In this document: positions 12,991-26,403 of the stretch, piece by piece | Numbering within the stretch: position 1 is the first letter of the stretch | How the letters are laid out: every line of letters starts with the position of its first letter | NCBI GenBank assembly: GCA_008508345.1 | Contig: QNGE01000914.1 | Location: forward strand, 1 to 64,000 | Length of the DNA: 64,000 nt | Origin: Paragonimus westermani | Taxonomy: Eukaryota > Platyhelminthes > Trematoda > Plagiorchiida > Troglotrematidae | Direction: 5' to 3' | Made by a program: the position numbers and the translations under genes | The notes under the pieces: model-generated | Seen by the model: the letters and a program-made list of their open reading frames with translations, nothing else | Databases searched by the model: none | Told to the model about the DNA's origin: nothing

Positions 12991-15900
12991 ACTTGAAGAA
13001 ATTGACCCACATGTGCCCGAACGCAGGTCATGTTAACACGCTGCCTACTGCACTGACATATAGTAAATCCACAACGGAAATGGCTTAGAAGCATCAGAAA
13101 TTATAGTATCTTTTTCACAATCAGTGTACTCAAAGTAAGTAGCAAGCTGGAAAGTACGTAAAAGAATTCGCTCAATTACATTTTAAAATCATTCGATAAA
13201 AGAGAAGTGTTCACGTGCATAGGTAGGTAGGTACACGGTGAAAAATGCCACCGTGCGCGCTGACAACATGTGCTAGAATCTACACAGGTGGCTAATTTAT
13301 GCTGTTCGCTGAGTTGGTAAACAAGCTCAGCAAATCGAAAAAGGTGAGAGGCATTTTTGGTCAACAATGTGTAGCCGCACGGAAAACATTATCTCACTGT
13401 GCTAGACACCCTAATTCCGACTTACGTAGCATTCCATCAAATTGGCATACAATCCTAATATTAACGGTCGGTTTCAGTTCGAAGCAAATCCAAAACTACA
13501 TCATTTGATCTTCATAGTTGGTGGCGTACTTTGTTACTCGAGGTATGATAATAATGTAGTAAGTATGTCAAGCAAAATTTGCAAACTGTTACACTACTGG
13601 TAAAATAGACGTTCTCAAACAGTCCGACGAACACCACTGTTTATCGCCGTCCATAATATATGCTTTTTTTAAATAATATTCTACGTAGTACATCATACAT
13701 CAGACTTGAGCGTGGTAGAAATAGGCGACCGTAAGTAAGAATTCAACAATCAAAGGTACACTGGCACACTGCCACAATCAAAAATGAGGAAACATTATTC
13801 ACGCGTCCTATTTTCAATTCCTCATGTTTTGATTACAAGATCCGCACGAACTGATGTTAAATCGCAAACGTTTGTGGTACAGGTCACAAGAATAAACTCG
13901 TGCACACGGATTTATCGGATCTCGGTTTGACGTGATGGGGAATATGACTACATTCAACACAATTGGCACACAGGATATAGGTCAATGAGACTCAGGCAAT
14001 GGAGCAAGAGTTTCAAAATCTCGAAGAGATATGCCCATCAAAACAATTTCGTAGTTGTGACACCACCTGTGACCAAATTGCACCTTAAGCATACCGCCAA
14101 GCATCAAGCTTAGTTTCAAACGAAAAAATCACATCAGTATGTTCACTTTGTTGAGTGACTGTTGCTTACAATGGCATAGTAACAAAACACTTACTTTGAG
14201 TTAATATGTGTTGCATTGCTTCCGGTCCCAGTGTGTCATACAACGGAACATAGACGTACAAATAAGCACAACAAGCGTGTTGTGCGATCACCCACTGCAA
14301 TGAAAGTGTACCAGTGATCAACAGAACTCTGACGGAGTTGAACTGATGAGCTAATGTAGTGTGTTGGAGTGCATGTAGCGATTTTTAACATAACGGGTGG
14401 TGCTGGTTTGAGTAAAATCATAATGCTCGGCTGGGAATTTAAAGTCAGCATCACCAAAAATATGGCATACACTTTGATTACTGAATGCATTACACGATCT
14501 TGGAGAACAGTTGGTATTACCGCCAGAAAGTGATCATAAGTAAACCCAAACTATAAGATCATTTTGTTTGTATGCGTGAATGGAATCACACAGACTGTGT
14601 TGATTTAAGATTCGACTTAACACCCTGACAAGAGCAACTCCGCAAAAAACCTATCTTAATTCTTTGATTTCTAACACTAGTTCAAGATAGCGTGTACACC
14701 ACAAAAGAATAATTGCACATAGTTAACAGGAAACTAATTTTCTCAATACCTAGAGAGTGTAAACCTAAGATGACCTTCAAATCAAGCTGCATCAGATGAA
14801 ACCATCAGCCAAACCGATGAGAAGTGGTCTATTTTTTAGAATGTTTTTTAACAGGGAGCACACCAATCCGTGCACAAAACACAAGGAAACAATAAAGAAC
14901 ATAGTTTCACACTCTCAGTTTTTCTTGTGGCGACCTGCATGTTACAATTCTCTCCTTCAACACCATACAGCATGTGCTGTTCTCAAAAACCTATAAAGTC
15001 GACCACTTCGACACGATAACAAGCCGGATGATACAAACATCTCTGTCTATTTCCTACGCATGTTGCGGACACTAGTATACATGTTCACTGAATTCGCGAC
15101 AGGTGCACTACCTTTGGTCAATTACAAATATTCATGCTGCATTCACTCGATTGTATCGTTTTCACTTTTTCGAGGTATTTCACACCTGGGTGTTGGCCTA
15201 CTGTGCATCCAGTGGAGAGTAAGGCAAGCAGAAACCACTGTTTCGTTACCTTGCTCCAGTTAACTCCGACCAACCTGCATCAATCACGATACGCTGTACG
15301 CTTGCAATGCTTGACAAACTAAGAGAACGGTCTAAGCGCTTCAGTTTTAAGGTCATAAGCGGTTTGGTACGTAGTCAGTGCAATTGGATTGGCGTTGGCA
15401 TTGTGTTCATACTAAAAGTGTTTTGATAAGAAAGGATTACGGACGACAGTGCGTTAGTAAACTGAAGTCAAGGCAACGTACATTCATAGGCTGTATGCGG
15501 CATAATGGGATTTGCTTGAAATATTTTCACGGCCCACAAGCAGGTCGCAATTTCATGTGTAACGAAGGGTTTAAGCCCTGTTCAGCAATGATATCAATGG
15601 TATGTAACTATCCCGGCTGTGTGCCAAACAATCTGATCACTTGTCTCATGCAGACTGCGCTACATATTTCGAGGGACAATAAAACAGAGATTAACGTTGC
15701 GGGTTACCTGTAAGGATTAGTTAATTAAATTGAAGACTATAACCGCGACAAGAAACAGAATCTGAGTAGTTTCTCTAGGGTCCTGAATTCCTATGGGAAG
15801 TGCGCAGAATAGGAAAAAAGTGGTCCCGTTTATTGCAACGCTGTGTACACAGTTTATGTTCTGAAGAGCTTAGGCTTGTTAACTTTTTAATCAAGACAAA

Positions 15901-18900
15901 CGTCTGAAGTACCCATTAAAAGAAGTGTGGAAATGAAAAATATTTTTACATCCTCACGCCGGTAAATTTAGTAGCGGAAAACAATGTACACGGTTACCAA
16001 GACCTTAAAGGATTTTTTATTCTAAGGCACAAGATAGTCATAAGATGACCCCGTTAAGCGACATGAAAAGTTAGTGTCAATAAGTTATAGCAATTAAGCA
16101 ACCTCAACCATCCAAACTAGTTTTGGAAATGTTAAGAAAAGTGTCGATTAACCCGATTTAGCAATGAGACAGTACTGGCGCGACCAAGACAGAGTAAACC
16201 ATAGAGAGAGGCAAAGAAGCATCATACACATGCAGTCCCAATGTTACCTTCGGATCGGTTATTTTTGTTTGAAAGATGTGTGACTTGGTAGCGAATGTTT
16301 GAATTCAGATGTAGAATTGTATGTATTACGCGTCAGTTATCATCGCAACGATCACGCAACTTTATCATCAAATTAGAGTCTGTTGCCTTACTTTGTAGCC
16401 AGTTAAACAAGAACATCTACCAGCCATGTTACTAACTGATCACATTTGGCAGTTTGGTATTCGACTAATCATGACCACCACCAAGCCAAAGGGCTACTGG
16501 TTCGTGTGTTCAAAAACTGAGTTTCGTTATTTGTAATTTCCTGACAAGTAGCCTGTATAGCAATTTCCGTTTCGCAAGCAAATTTCTGAACGTCCATCGC
16601 CTATTCAATTTTTTATAGGCTGATTTCAGTTCACTGTTGCACAAACGAAGTACTCTTTCACGAAACCCTGGCAATTATGATAACCTTGTCCTTTGTGGCT
16701 GTCACGAGTATACTCACGTGAAGTCAGAAGAGTCTATAGCACGCAGATGAGCGCCTCATATGACCGAAAGGAGTTTGTGCATTCGATGGCAGAAGTGACT
16801 TTCTATTAGATCGGCTGATTTTTGAACATGCTTTGTACCAGGTCAGATTGTTAGGAAAACCGACAATATAACTGAATTGTACCACGAATGGGAACCTTCC
16901 GTTTATCTCCGATACATGCATGTCATAAACACGTATCGTTTGACATGATAGTCGAATATAATACCGGTTGAACAGACGGGTGGTATTGAGTGCAAATAGT
17001 GGCAGGTTAACAACACACAACTCTGACAAATCTCACTGATCAGCTCTAACATTAATCACATTCTATCAATATAAACACTGATTTTTCTAAGAAACCTGCT
17101 TGATTATAATGCAGCAACATCACGATCAGGAGGAAAGCTTGTAAAACACCTTTCTTAGAAATCAAGGTTAACCACATTCATGCACTAATTTGAAATGTAA
17201 AATCCTTTATTTCACAAGTAATATTCCATGCTAAGCTTATCATAATTAAGATGTGATTAAATACGGAACCCGAACTGCGAAAAGACGTACTACTACGTAA
17301 GTACATGTGCTGTCGACTGAGAGAAAACTTTTGACATTTTGATCCACGGACAACAATTTCATGGCCACAGACTACCATTAAGCCTTCAGACCGTTACTGA
17401 GCACATACATGTGCCTGGTAAACACCTGTCAACGTTGTGAAACCCATAAACATTCCGAGCATCAAACGCTTCCCATACGAACGGCACTGTTTCCATTGTG
17501 GTTCTATGCCAACCAAGGAGCAAAACATAACATAAGTAGCTCTATCCCGCATATCCACTTGTTTTATGTACCGAACGTTCCCCGTCATAATAGGACGTCA
17601 GCTAACCTAGTCTACGTGTTCAGTGTTATATTGATTTTCTTCTAAGATCACCTGTCCTTATATTTTTGGTCACCTCCGCTTGTATGATCACTTCAGTATA
17701 TTGCGGAACCTTACTTTGGTAATCAACCTTAACTAGAACTTTGACGAACGAATCAAATTACCAAGGTTTCATTTAGTCTTCTCACTGCACGGGAGATGAT
17801 CGATAAGGATCTGAGACCTCTCCTTAACCTAGAACAAAACACAAGGTTGGTTTCAGAAATTGATGGCGGATAATTTGCTTGGAATGTTGCTTCATCGAAA
17901 AGAAATGAAGTGCTCATACAGTGTGTAAACCACGCAAAATCTCACGGGTCTTTTGAAAGGATGTATTGACATAGACTAACCTCTGGTTGTTGCTAACCCG
18001 TAGTGAACATCTTTGCCTAAGGAAGGCTACAGCCCCAGCGTATGTAATCAGGAGACAAACGCGTTTAGCATCGTATTGTGGGCCTTACGTTAGACTTGAC
18101 CGAATTAGCGTACTCAAGTATACAATTTTTCTGTTAACATTAACCAAATCCTCAACTGCACAGCAGTATTGTGTAAAATCTACGACAAAATCCACACCCA
18201 CAGTACTGGCTTCGTTAGGATGTGAACTGCCAAAAACCTTTGCAGAACCTTATTAAAAAAATATACCAATATAAAAAAGTTCAACAAAATTGCGCGTAGT
18301 GTTTAGTTTGTACATATTCAGCTATATACAACAAAATGGAAATTCTCGTAAACGTAATAGAGGGTTGATTCCGTGAGAAAGCAGCAATTTATACAAGTAA
18401 CGCTGAGTCCGCTTCTTTTTACAGCTTTCGAAAAAGTTACCAGCAAGTAGCATTTGGCTGCATGTCTGACTTCTGAGTTTTATACACGAACGTGAGCCAC
18501 TACTTCTTTTGCTGGCAATCTTTAGCGTGATCTTGAACTTGAAACGTAATTCATGTATTATTTCGCATAAATTCGCGACATTATGTAACGCTTTAGCGAA
18601 GCACCTTGTGACTCAGTTGTAATCATTGAAACGGTAGTCAACCTATCAACAAAGATAGCACGATTTTAAGAATTCCTGTGAGTGTTTTAAAGGGAAGTGC
18701 ATCGTACCCTATATACTATAGAACATGCCTTGTTACGACATCTGTGACCATTACAAACTGATAACCAGGAATAAACAAACGGGGTAAGAACTCATCATAT
18801 CAACTGTCTGAACCTTTTGGCTAGGGGCTATCCTTATGGTGCAAATGATTTAGCGGACTACGGCCTGAAACCAAAGGGTTGGCAAATTTAGTCTTCCACT

Positions 18901-19969
18901 ACCTTCAGACTAGATTTGCCTGCTTAAACAGTAAAAGCCAGTGACGGAGAGTAGGTTTGGAACATCCAACTTCTAAATTTGTGCGCTTGATTGACCAGCT
19001 CACTTTCCAACTAACACCACCGGTTTTCATTTTTGTTAGGGTTCATTGGAGAATAAGTATGTCTGTCCAGCCACTACGGTATTTCTCACTGACACTGATG
19101 ATTTTATGCCTGCTTTCTTACAAAGTTGGTTTTCAGGTGAATGAGAGTTTGACATTTGGTAGAGATAGCTGGAATGTACCTCAGTCATGTTTCATCAACC
19201 TGTGTCTAAGCAAAGACGATTCCAGGGGTGTCGGTTGGAGCACTGACATTCTTTACTTGAAAGATATTGCTGGATTTGTTGAAGTACGTCTGATATGCTT
19301 CTTGTCTTTGGTTAATATGACGCGGAGCGATGAACTCGTTGAGGTGTTTGTTTTATTCGTAGGAATTCGATCTCAAATTTACCTCTATTAGTTTTCGGTG
19401 TGTGCGGTAAACGATCTTGAATTCTGTATTAAGACTGTGCAGTGTTTGCTTTCTTTTTCACAACTATCATTGCTTATTTATTAGAACCTTTCCTCTTGGA
19501 ATTGACTGACATTCTCCCGCCTTTGATTGCAGTCGACTGTTCTAATGAGCTCACTTCCCATTGATTGGTGGCTATTTGAGGACTCATGTTCGATTACTCC
19601 ACTCTTAACAACTTTACGCTAGAAAACTTGTGTACCCGGTTAATTCATATTCAAAGTGAGATGGTATTTTCACTGTGACTTTACCAAACAGTACCGTATA
19701 AATTCTAATCCTTTCTATAATCTTTTCTGACGTGTTTTGTACGTGGAAAACAGTCCTGTTAACTCGGCCGTCTGAGTAAGCGTTACTAGACTCTGAAACA
19801 GTTGGACCCCTTCATAAATTTGAACACAGCAGTAAGAAGATGGACACTGGTAGATGTTAGCATTGCTTCTAGTGTCTTTCCAGTAACAAATTACAATAGT
19901 AAGAAATATATGACACTAGTAAGATGAGAGCGGATGAGGAAATAAAATGGAAAATGAGAAGAACAACAG
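12991..19969. other. Non-coding stretch with one candidate exon
   Basis: No repeats, elements or domain-bearing frames recognised except the candidate exon at 19,137-19,283. Segment 13,018-13,060 faintly resembles the reversed head of the SINE family next door, too weakly to call. Possibly intron or intergenic DNA. Confidence 0.5.
19137..19283 (+). other. Candidate internal coding exon of an unknown gene
   Basis: The longest open frame of this part of the window, 18957-19391 (144 codons), holds an acceptor-like site (pyrimidine-rich stretch then TTTTCAG ending at 19136) and a strong donor-like site (GAA|GTACGT at 19283/19284). Between them are exactly 49 codons in phase 0 at both ends, a symmetric exon. 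The peptide begins VNESLTFGRDSWNVPQSC and ends in DILYLKDIAGFVE; it looks protein-like but I do not recognise a family. Start and stop of the wider frame would then be chance extensions into introns. A frame of this length plus splice-like sites can also arise by chance in 64 kb. Confidence 0.25.
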
Positions 19970-21060
19970 TGCAAAACTATCAAGTCCATGGGAGTTTAGG
20001 GTTTACGTATAATTGCCCCTGTACACACAGTGTTGGCTTGAGACGACTAATAGCGACTGCCTCAGAGAGATGCGGACTGGTGTGGCGTATTCCAATCCTG
20101 AATGTTGATGCGGGATTAATCAGGTAGAGGGAAACCAACATGAGGCTGACAATAGACGAAGCTGGAAGTTTGCGTGATCCCGGGACGAAGGAAATAGACT
20201 ACGCAGTTACATCCTGAACCTATTTCAGCAGACGTTCCCTCATTCTAGAGCTCGAGCAACTATCGGTTCTGCCAATGTAACTTTCGCCGCAGTTACACAA
20301 ATTGATAAATACAACGTGGGTTGGCTTCAATAGGTTGCTGTGTCTATTTGTAAATCTCAGCGAATACCAATTATCCTGCAACATGATTGCAAGCAGTCGA
20401 AAATCACAAGCTAAACATTTTGATGAACAAATGCGTCTAGGAAGCGTAAACAATGTCCAAACCAATGCTCACTTGTTCTTCATTGTGGGTGTACTGACAA
20501 GTCCAAGCGGGCTTTCGATATACACACGTTTTTACTAGTCCATCAACATTGGGACCAATCAGGATACCTAAAAACGGTGAGCATCCGTTTTTCTCCAGCT
20601 CGCAAGTGACTGTCAGATTAGAATAACATACGTTGAACCGTTTTATCACCTCAACGAACGTTTGCGAGGATCGTGCAAACACGAGGATGTCATCCGCCTA
20701 ACGTTTGTACAACGGCAGTGACGAACTGTCTTGAGCAATTAGCCTTTCTACCATCATCAAAAAGAAAATCTCTGGCTGCGAGCCCAACGGGCTCCTCATG
20801 TCGAGTACGCGTTACTGCGTAAATTAGCCTAAATCACCAAAAGCGATTTAACAGATATTCTTTCACAATCCTCTATGTGTAGTTATTTCAATATCTCGGA
20901 TTATTAATGATGCTATAGAACCGTCAATTTTAGTTGCGATGGGGCTAACTAAGACGTCATGGACGAATGTGAGATCTACAGGGTTGCTTACCGACGTTGG
21001 ACAAGAGCTTTTATGCTGACACGTTCTCCAATCACATCATTGTCAAAATAATAGTTTCCT
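19970..21060 (-). pseudogene. Penelope-like element: RT and GIY-YIG remains
   Basis: In element order (right to left) the minus strand shows a decayed RT with RSPLGS (complement near 20800, from the family's G-S-P-L-G-P block). The catalytic YxDD block follows as stop-ADDILVFARSS, with a TAG at 20698-20700 replacing the tyrosine. Next is NGCSPFLGILIG...TCVYRKPAWT, the family's conserved 'NGCLPFLD...VYRKPT' stretch. Then comes a GIY-YIG nuclease block, VVFINLCNCGESYIGRT, and a tail KPTLCVQ...LPW. Penelope-like elements combine exactly this RT with a C-terminal GIY-YIG nuclease. At least three frames are needed to follow the protein, so it is dead. The RT N-terminus is poorly preserved beyond about 21,000, and the ends are approximate. 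Confidence 0.75.
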
Positions 21061-24000
21061 GATTTTCCAGGCAAGCGGTCGCAAACAAATGCGGACAGGT
21101 GTCAATGAAATTTTCGATATAACCTAAAATGAAATTGAAATGCTCCAACTGCTTGGCATTTTTACATGATAGGGCGTTCGGCCTTTTTGATCCAACATTA
21201 CGCCATCTTCGAAACCGTCAACGGGAGAACAGCAGTACAGGAAAATCATTTTAAGTTAGACGTGCAAGATGAGAAAACGAGTATCAGTGCATAATACTTA
21301 TGTACTCAACCGCAAACAGCTAACGCCCAAGCGCCCACACTTCACAAATAAATAACCCAATGGAAACTGACATTAGTCCATATCAAGGGGGTAGTGTTCT
21401 TGCAACTTTCTGTGCTCCGCCTCAGTAATATTGAAGATAACTCAGACTAATGGTGACACAGGTCATACGAATTAGCTGTTATCACCCCACATGTTGTTGT
21501 CCACGACGATTCTGTTTACATCTGTTCTCCAAACCACCACTTATACACCTTAAAACCTAAGCCAATCAGTTGTCCCTTTCTTGACACTAAGAGGCATGGA
21601 GTTTGTTTCTAAATCCATTGATTCCGAGCATTTATAATTAGCCTTCTATGCGATTGACAAAGTCGGTGGCTAGATAATATAAGTGAGATAGCTGACGGTC
21701 GGGCTCAACAGCGCGGATGTTGCCGTTTTATTAGACAGACCTATGAATTAAGTGTGTTCAAAGATGCGGGGCAACGAAAGCCATAGGGAAACCGTCTTGA
21801 TGGTGACGCCTTATTTTCACTTATGCCTTAGTTGTTTATTTGTAAGGTGTAGGTACCCAGATGTTTAATGCCTGACCTTAAACAAAAGCATTTTCAGCTA
21901 CTGGGCTCTCTTCGTTCACACTCCTAATCTTTTTATCGAGGGATCGCCCCTCCCTTCATGTTTTTACGGCGGTTAGGCTCCAGCACGAACTACCGGGCAT
22001 CGCTGACGGTGACGAACAACTTCGGAAATATGCCTGAATTCGTTAAGCCTGTGACTTCATTCTGCTAGCAAGATGAAAAGTTAAGTACGGCTATTCCACA
22101 CACTCATTTCACTAAGGATACTTGGTCTTTTCCTTAATGCTGAAATTAGTCATTTTTCAGTTCTATAAACTGTACATTAAGACCCTAAATTTCTGGGTTT
22201 TCAGGATGTGTCCAACGGTGAGCTGACTGACTTAAAGCTAATGAAGTAACTCGTCTAATTTCGTTCCCAGGTAAGAGATGTGCGTAATATGTGAGTAAAA
22301 ACATTAAATTATCAGGCTAACTCAAAAGGAATACACATCGCAAATTCAAAAACAACATGTTCCTTCTGGACTAGGACTGGAAGCAGTGGGGCAACGCCCT
22401 CCAGAAGTGAACGGTGAGTACATCCACATGCGATCCGATTTGTTCCATGGCCTGGAACAGTCCATTTGCGACCAAAATGTGAACAAACAAGTATTCTTGG
22501 AAATCTTTAGGCCACATATTCTGAGTAATGCGTGAAGTGTGTAGTATATGGGTCAGCTAACAACTCACGACCCACTTCCTGCTATAGTTCGCCGCATTTT
22601 CACGAGCGTAAGCAACAGACTATTTACTAATCAATGGGGTGAGCAAAATGGAACAGCCAAAGTGGAATCATTCACAATCACTGTAACTGTGAACATAATA
22701 CCGATTAGAAATATCGGAAAACGACAGCCTAGTATAATGCAGTGCTTCATAGCGACGTTGAGAAACAAAAAGCGAAACACACATGCCAGGCCAAATCTAT
22801 CTCGAGTTAGTAAAATACGACCTGCAATGGACGATGCGGATTGTACATTTGAATGAAAAAATACGGCTTCATGTATTTAACAACCTGCTGGTTTACGACT
22901 CTGTAACCCTAGTTGGTAACTGGAGCGCCCACTCCTACCCACACTGGATACTTCCTGTCTTCACTGATAGTCAGAGATAAAGGACGTGAAGGTGTCCTAA
23001 GGCTGTCGGTAATTGTACGGTATTCAGAACAGTTTTCAACCTATGAAAATCATTTGCATTTTTAAAACTACGGAAAACTGTTTGACGTGATGGAATCCGG
23101 AATTGGGTATGAACAAAGGACAGATGGGGAAAATACTCTGAAATGTGTGAGAAATGAATATAAAGCTTTTGTGAGAGGTATCGTATCTCGTTGTCATTGC
23201 TCCTTCTTCCTCTGACTCGGTTGATACTGTGTATCTATTGTTCAACGTTGGTGGTGTTCCTCGTCAAGTTTAGCTTGTGATCAGAGCTCTCATGTGATTA
23301 ATAACTGAGGTCAGTGAATGCTAATTCATTCGCGTGATTTCAACCGTGTTATGTGACGTGCAGCAAACAGACAAACAGACAGCAACAGCGCTGACCAGCT
23401 TTTCCATCGGTCGGAGCGGAACGTCCAGTTCCGAATGAATGAACAAGCCAGAAAACGGCTGTGAACAACATTGTAACGCTTTCCGCGGCGTACAGGACAA
23501 CAGCGATATCAGGAATAATGAAATCACTAGGAAAAACAGAGCACAGTAATATACTTGGAGAGCCGAAAACGCCAGCATAAAAAGATTTAAGAACTTCTGG
23601 TGATTGAATAGATAAATTTGCACGCCTCAGATAACACAAGCTGTCGTGAATAACGACCGAATCAGGGATATTATCGTTCAAATTGGGCAAAATACCTTTT
23701 CATCACGAGTGACTTCTTGTAGGACATAACCTTTGATGACAAAAAGTAAAGAAGAACCCCCATGGTTGGATAGTCTACTAGCAAAAGTTATGGAATGACT
23801 TGATTACACTAGTGTAACGCGGCGTGTTCAATGGTCTGGATACGTTTTTCTTCCAGGAGACTAACTAGAGTCAGCAAGTACAAAGACACCTAACATAGTC
23901 CAACAGCTTGCACATCAAATATTGCGAACTGTAGGTACACATTTGTCAAAGTATTCTGGCAGTCATGGGTATACGGTATGATCTCTTTTTCTGAGACACA

Positions 24001-25689
24001 CATCAAGATGTAACACATCATGTTGGTATTCGTTCGCCATACACGTTTCAGTGTAAGAAAGTCACGTCCAAGCACCTATTGTGTGTTTCTTCATACCATT
24101 AAAACGACAGCGAGAATAAATGGTGACTTCATGTTTTTCATTGGTCAACCATTATGCTTGCAACGATGTTGATTTGCACATAAATCGTGTTGCCAATTTC
24201 GCGTGCTTTCCATCCGTAACCTGCTTAAGGGTGTTCTGAAGGGCAGGTAACTTGTCTTCCTTCTGATAAGCGCTTTCTTTTACATTTTCGTTTCTGATAC
24301 CCATGCTATTCTGGCACTTAAGTGTAGAAACTGTATAAGGATTTAATTTCCGGTATCAGACACACATATTCCGAAGACATCCAACCGACCTAACTGCAAA
24401 GATCACCTCCCACCATCTGTTATAGGAATACTCACAAAGCCAACTGTACCATCATCTTGCGAGCCATATCATAAACCGACCTAAACCATTATGTTTATCA
24501 CACAAAGATCAAAGTGAAAATGACTCGATCCCAAAGTAGAATGCTCTCAAGTGTGTAATAAGATGAAAAATATAGAAAGGAAACATTTTGAGCATCATAT
24601 AATAAACAACTTGGCACTTTGGAACGATAACTCCTTCAATCGACCTTTGGGCAGTGAACAAAACTGAACATGTATTCAATTTAGATTTCCCAAACTGTTA
24701 TAAAAGTGAAATCTGAAGGTGATTGCCCAAATTGGTTAGGTGACCACACAGATCATCCTTGATCTTTCAGTGAGCGATGTTTCTACCCGACTTGTGAGTT
24801 GTGTAGCCGACACCATCAACAACATTCTTCATTCTTAAGTTTATAGAAATAAACGAATCGCTGACTAGCTAATCCGACTTATAGCATGAAATGACCGTAT
24901 ATGTTCCGCTTTTTATGCTCAGTTACTTAGCTCCGACGTAAGCTCGAAACTTTAGTAAGTCGAAAACGAACGGTCCGTCAAATGACCCATTTTGAAAACA
25001 AATGTTCACCCAATACAATCCTAAGTTGACTCAGAATATAATATTCACCATCTCCTAATCGGTTCAACTTGGCTCTTACCAAAATAACAAAGGATATCAC
25101 AACCTAACCGCCACCCAATTGTAAAAATGTTCCCGTTATGAGCAAATGAACTCAAAATATTGGGAACACAATTAGCCGGCTGAAGGCTTTCTTAAAAAGC
25201 TTTTCTCTCACAGCATCAAATAGACAAGATTAAATTTGCAATACGATCGTTTCAAAACCTAGATGTTATTTCGCTGAAAGGCATCGCACTGAAGATTGTT
25301 CAAACTGTACCAATCTCACCGTATGCGCAGACAGAATTGGCCTCATTAACCCACTTCACTGAGTTCCGTTACGTGAGCTCGAACACTATGGTTGTTCATT
25401 GTTCACTGCACAAACTTTCAGCACTCAAACGACGTTGTACTTTTCGAATTCAGTGGGCAGATAATAAAGATCTGCTACATAGCCACCCTCTAAATTAAAC
25501 ACAGAATAGATCTATCTGAATATCATAAGTGTACACAATAACCAAATTGATGCACTGGCACAGCTCACTGACACCTCCGGGAATGAATAGAGACGGTCCA
25601 TTTCGTACCCGGTTTGCACCGATGACGAACGAACTCGCAGAATAAAATTGTTCGTGAGTTGTTCAGAAAAGTAAACAGAAACGCGATAC
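21061..25689. other. Non-coding stretch, nothing recognised
   Basis: Short overlapping frames only. No repeats or element motifs seen. A run of overlapping frames at 23,321-23,690 (-) shows no recognisable domain. Confidence 0.5.
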
Positions 25690-26403
25690 TGAAAGATGAC
25701 GGATATGGGCTCGCCACTGGATTCGGTACACTGTCGAGGATGTTTCCAGTATGTGTGTGTGTTGGAGAGACGTTGAGTCGGACGGCCTGGAAGAATTCGA
25801 TCTGGACGGGCGTTCGAAAGTTGCACGGCCGAGAATGAAAGCGCGCGGTACGCAAGGAAACCATCGATGCCATAAGTCGCGATGACGTGACTGTATGGCG
25901 TTGCGATATGTGCGGTCGCAAATGCGCTGGCCGCTTGCGATTGGTAGGTCACCAACGTACTCATAGTACACCATCGGCAAAGAGACGACGAGTACGTTAA
26001 GCTCAGGTCAGGTAGGTCATATCACAATACTCACTATGCTTCTGTTGATGACTGCACCAACCAACAGCCTGGTCGTACGGCAACTAATCCGCTCCTCTTT
26101 TCAGAAACGTGGGTGTCTGCAACCACCTGCCCGTCCATTTCTTCGACTTTCTTGGTGCATTGTATTGTGAATGGTCTGTCTGGCTTTTCGCAGATCAATG
26201 TGAATTTTGTTTTTCATTCCTATCATCTCTGGGATGCACTAACCTACACTCCTATACTACAGTACTTCTTGTATTACACTTCACAAGTCCTCCTTCTTAG
26301 TTTAGATCTCGCCATCGCAGTCTCTCTCTCTGTTTACTTTCCTAGAGAGAAGGACTTCCTTCCGCTGCTAGCCAATCAATTGACTAACCAACATTGGCCG
26401 GTT
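25690..26403 (+). mobile_element. RTE-like LINE, 3'-terminal fragment with zinc finger
   Basis: This matches the 3' end of the element at 51,280-53,305, from about 25,770 through the end of homology near 26,403 (partner near 53,305). The last coding part survives: VRKETIDAIS...VWRCDMCGRKCAGRLRLVGH...QRTH, a C2H2 finger of spacing C-x2-C-x12-H-x3-H at 25902-25964, ending at a TAA at 25998-26000. About 400 bases of 3' untranslated region follow. Upstream of about 25,770 the match fades, so the copy is 5'-truncated, as usual for LINEs. RTE-type elements of flatworms often end in such a finger after the RT; here it is separated from any RT. Confidence 0.75.

Noticed and set aside
13018..13060. 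Third SINE head next to the pair at 12-13 kb.
   Set aside because: Resemblance is too short and weak (about 25 bases) to separate from chance.
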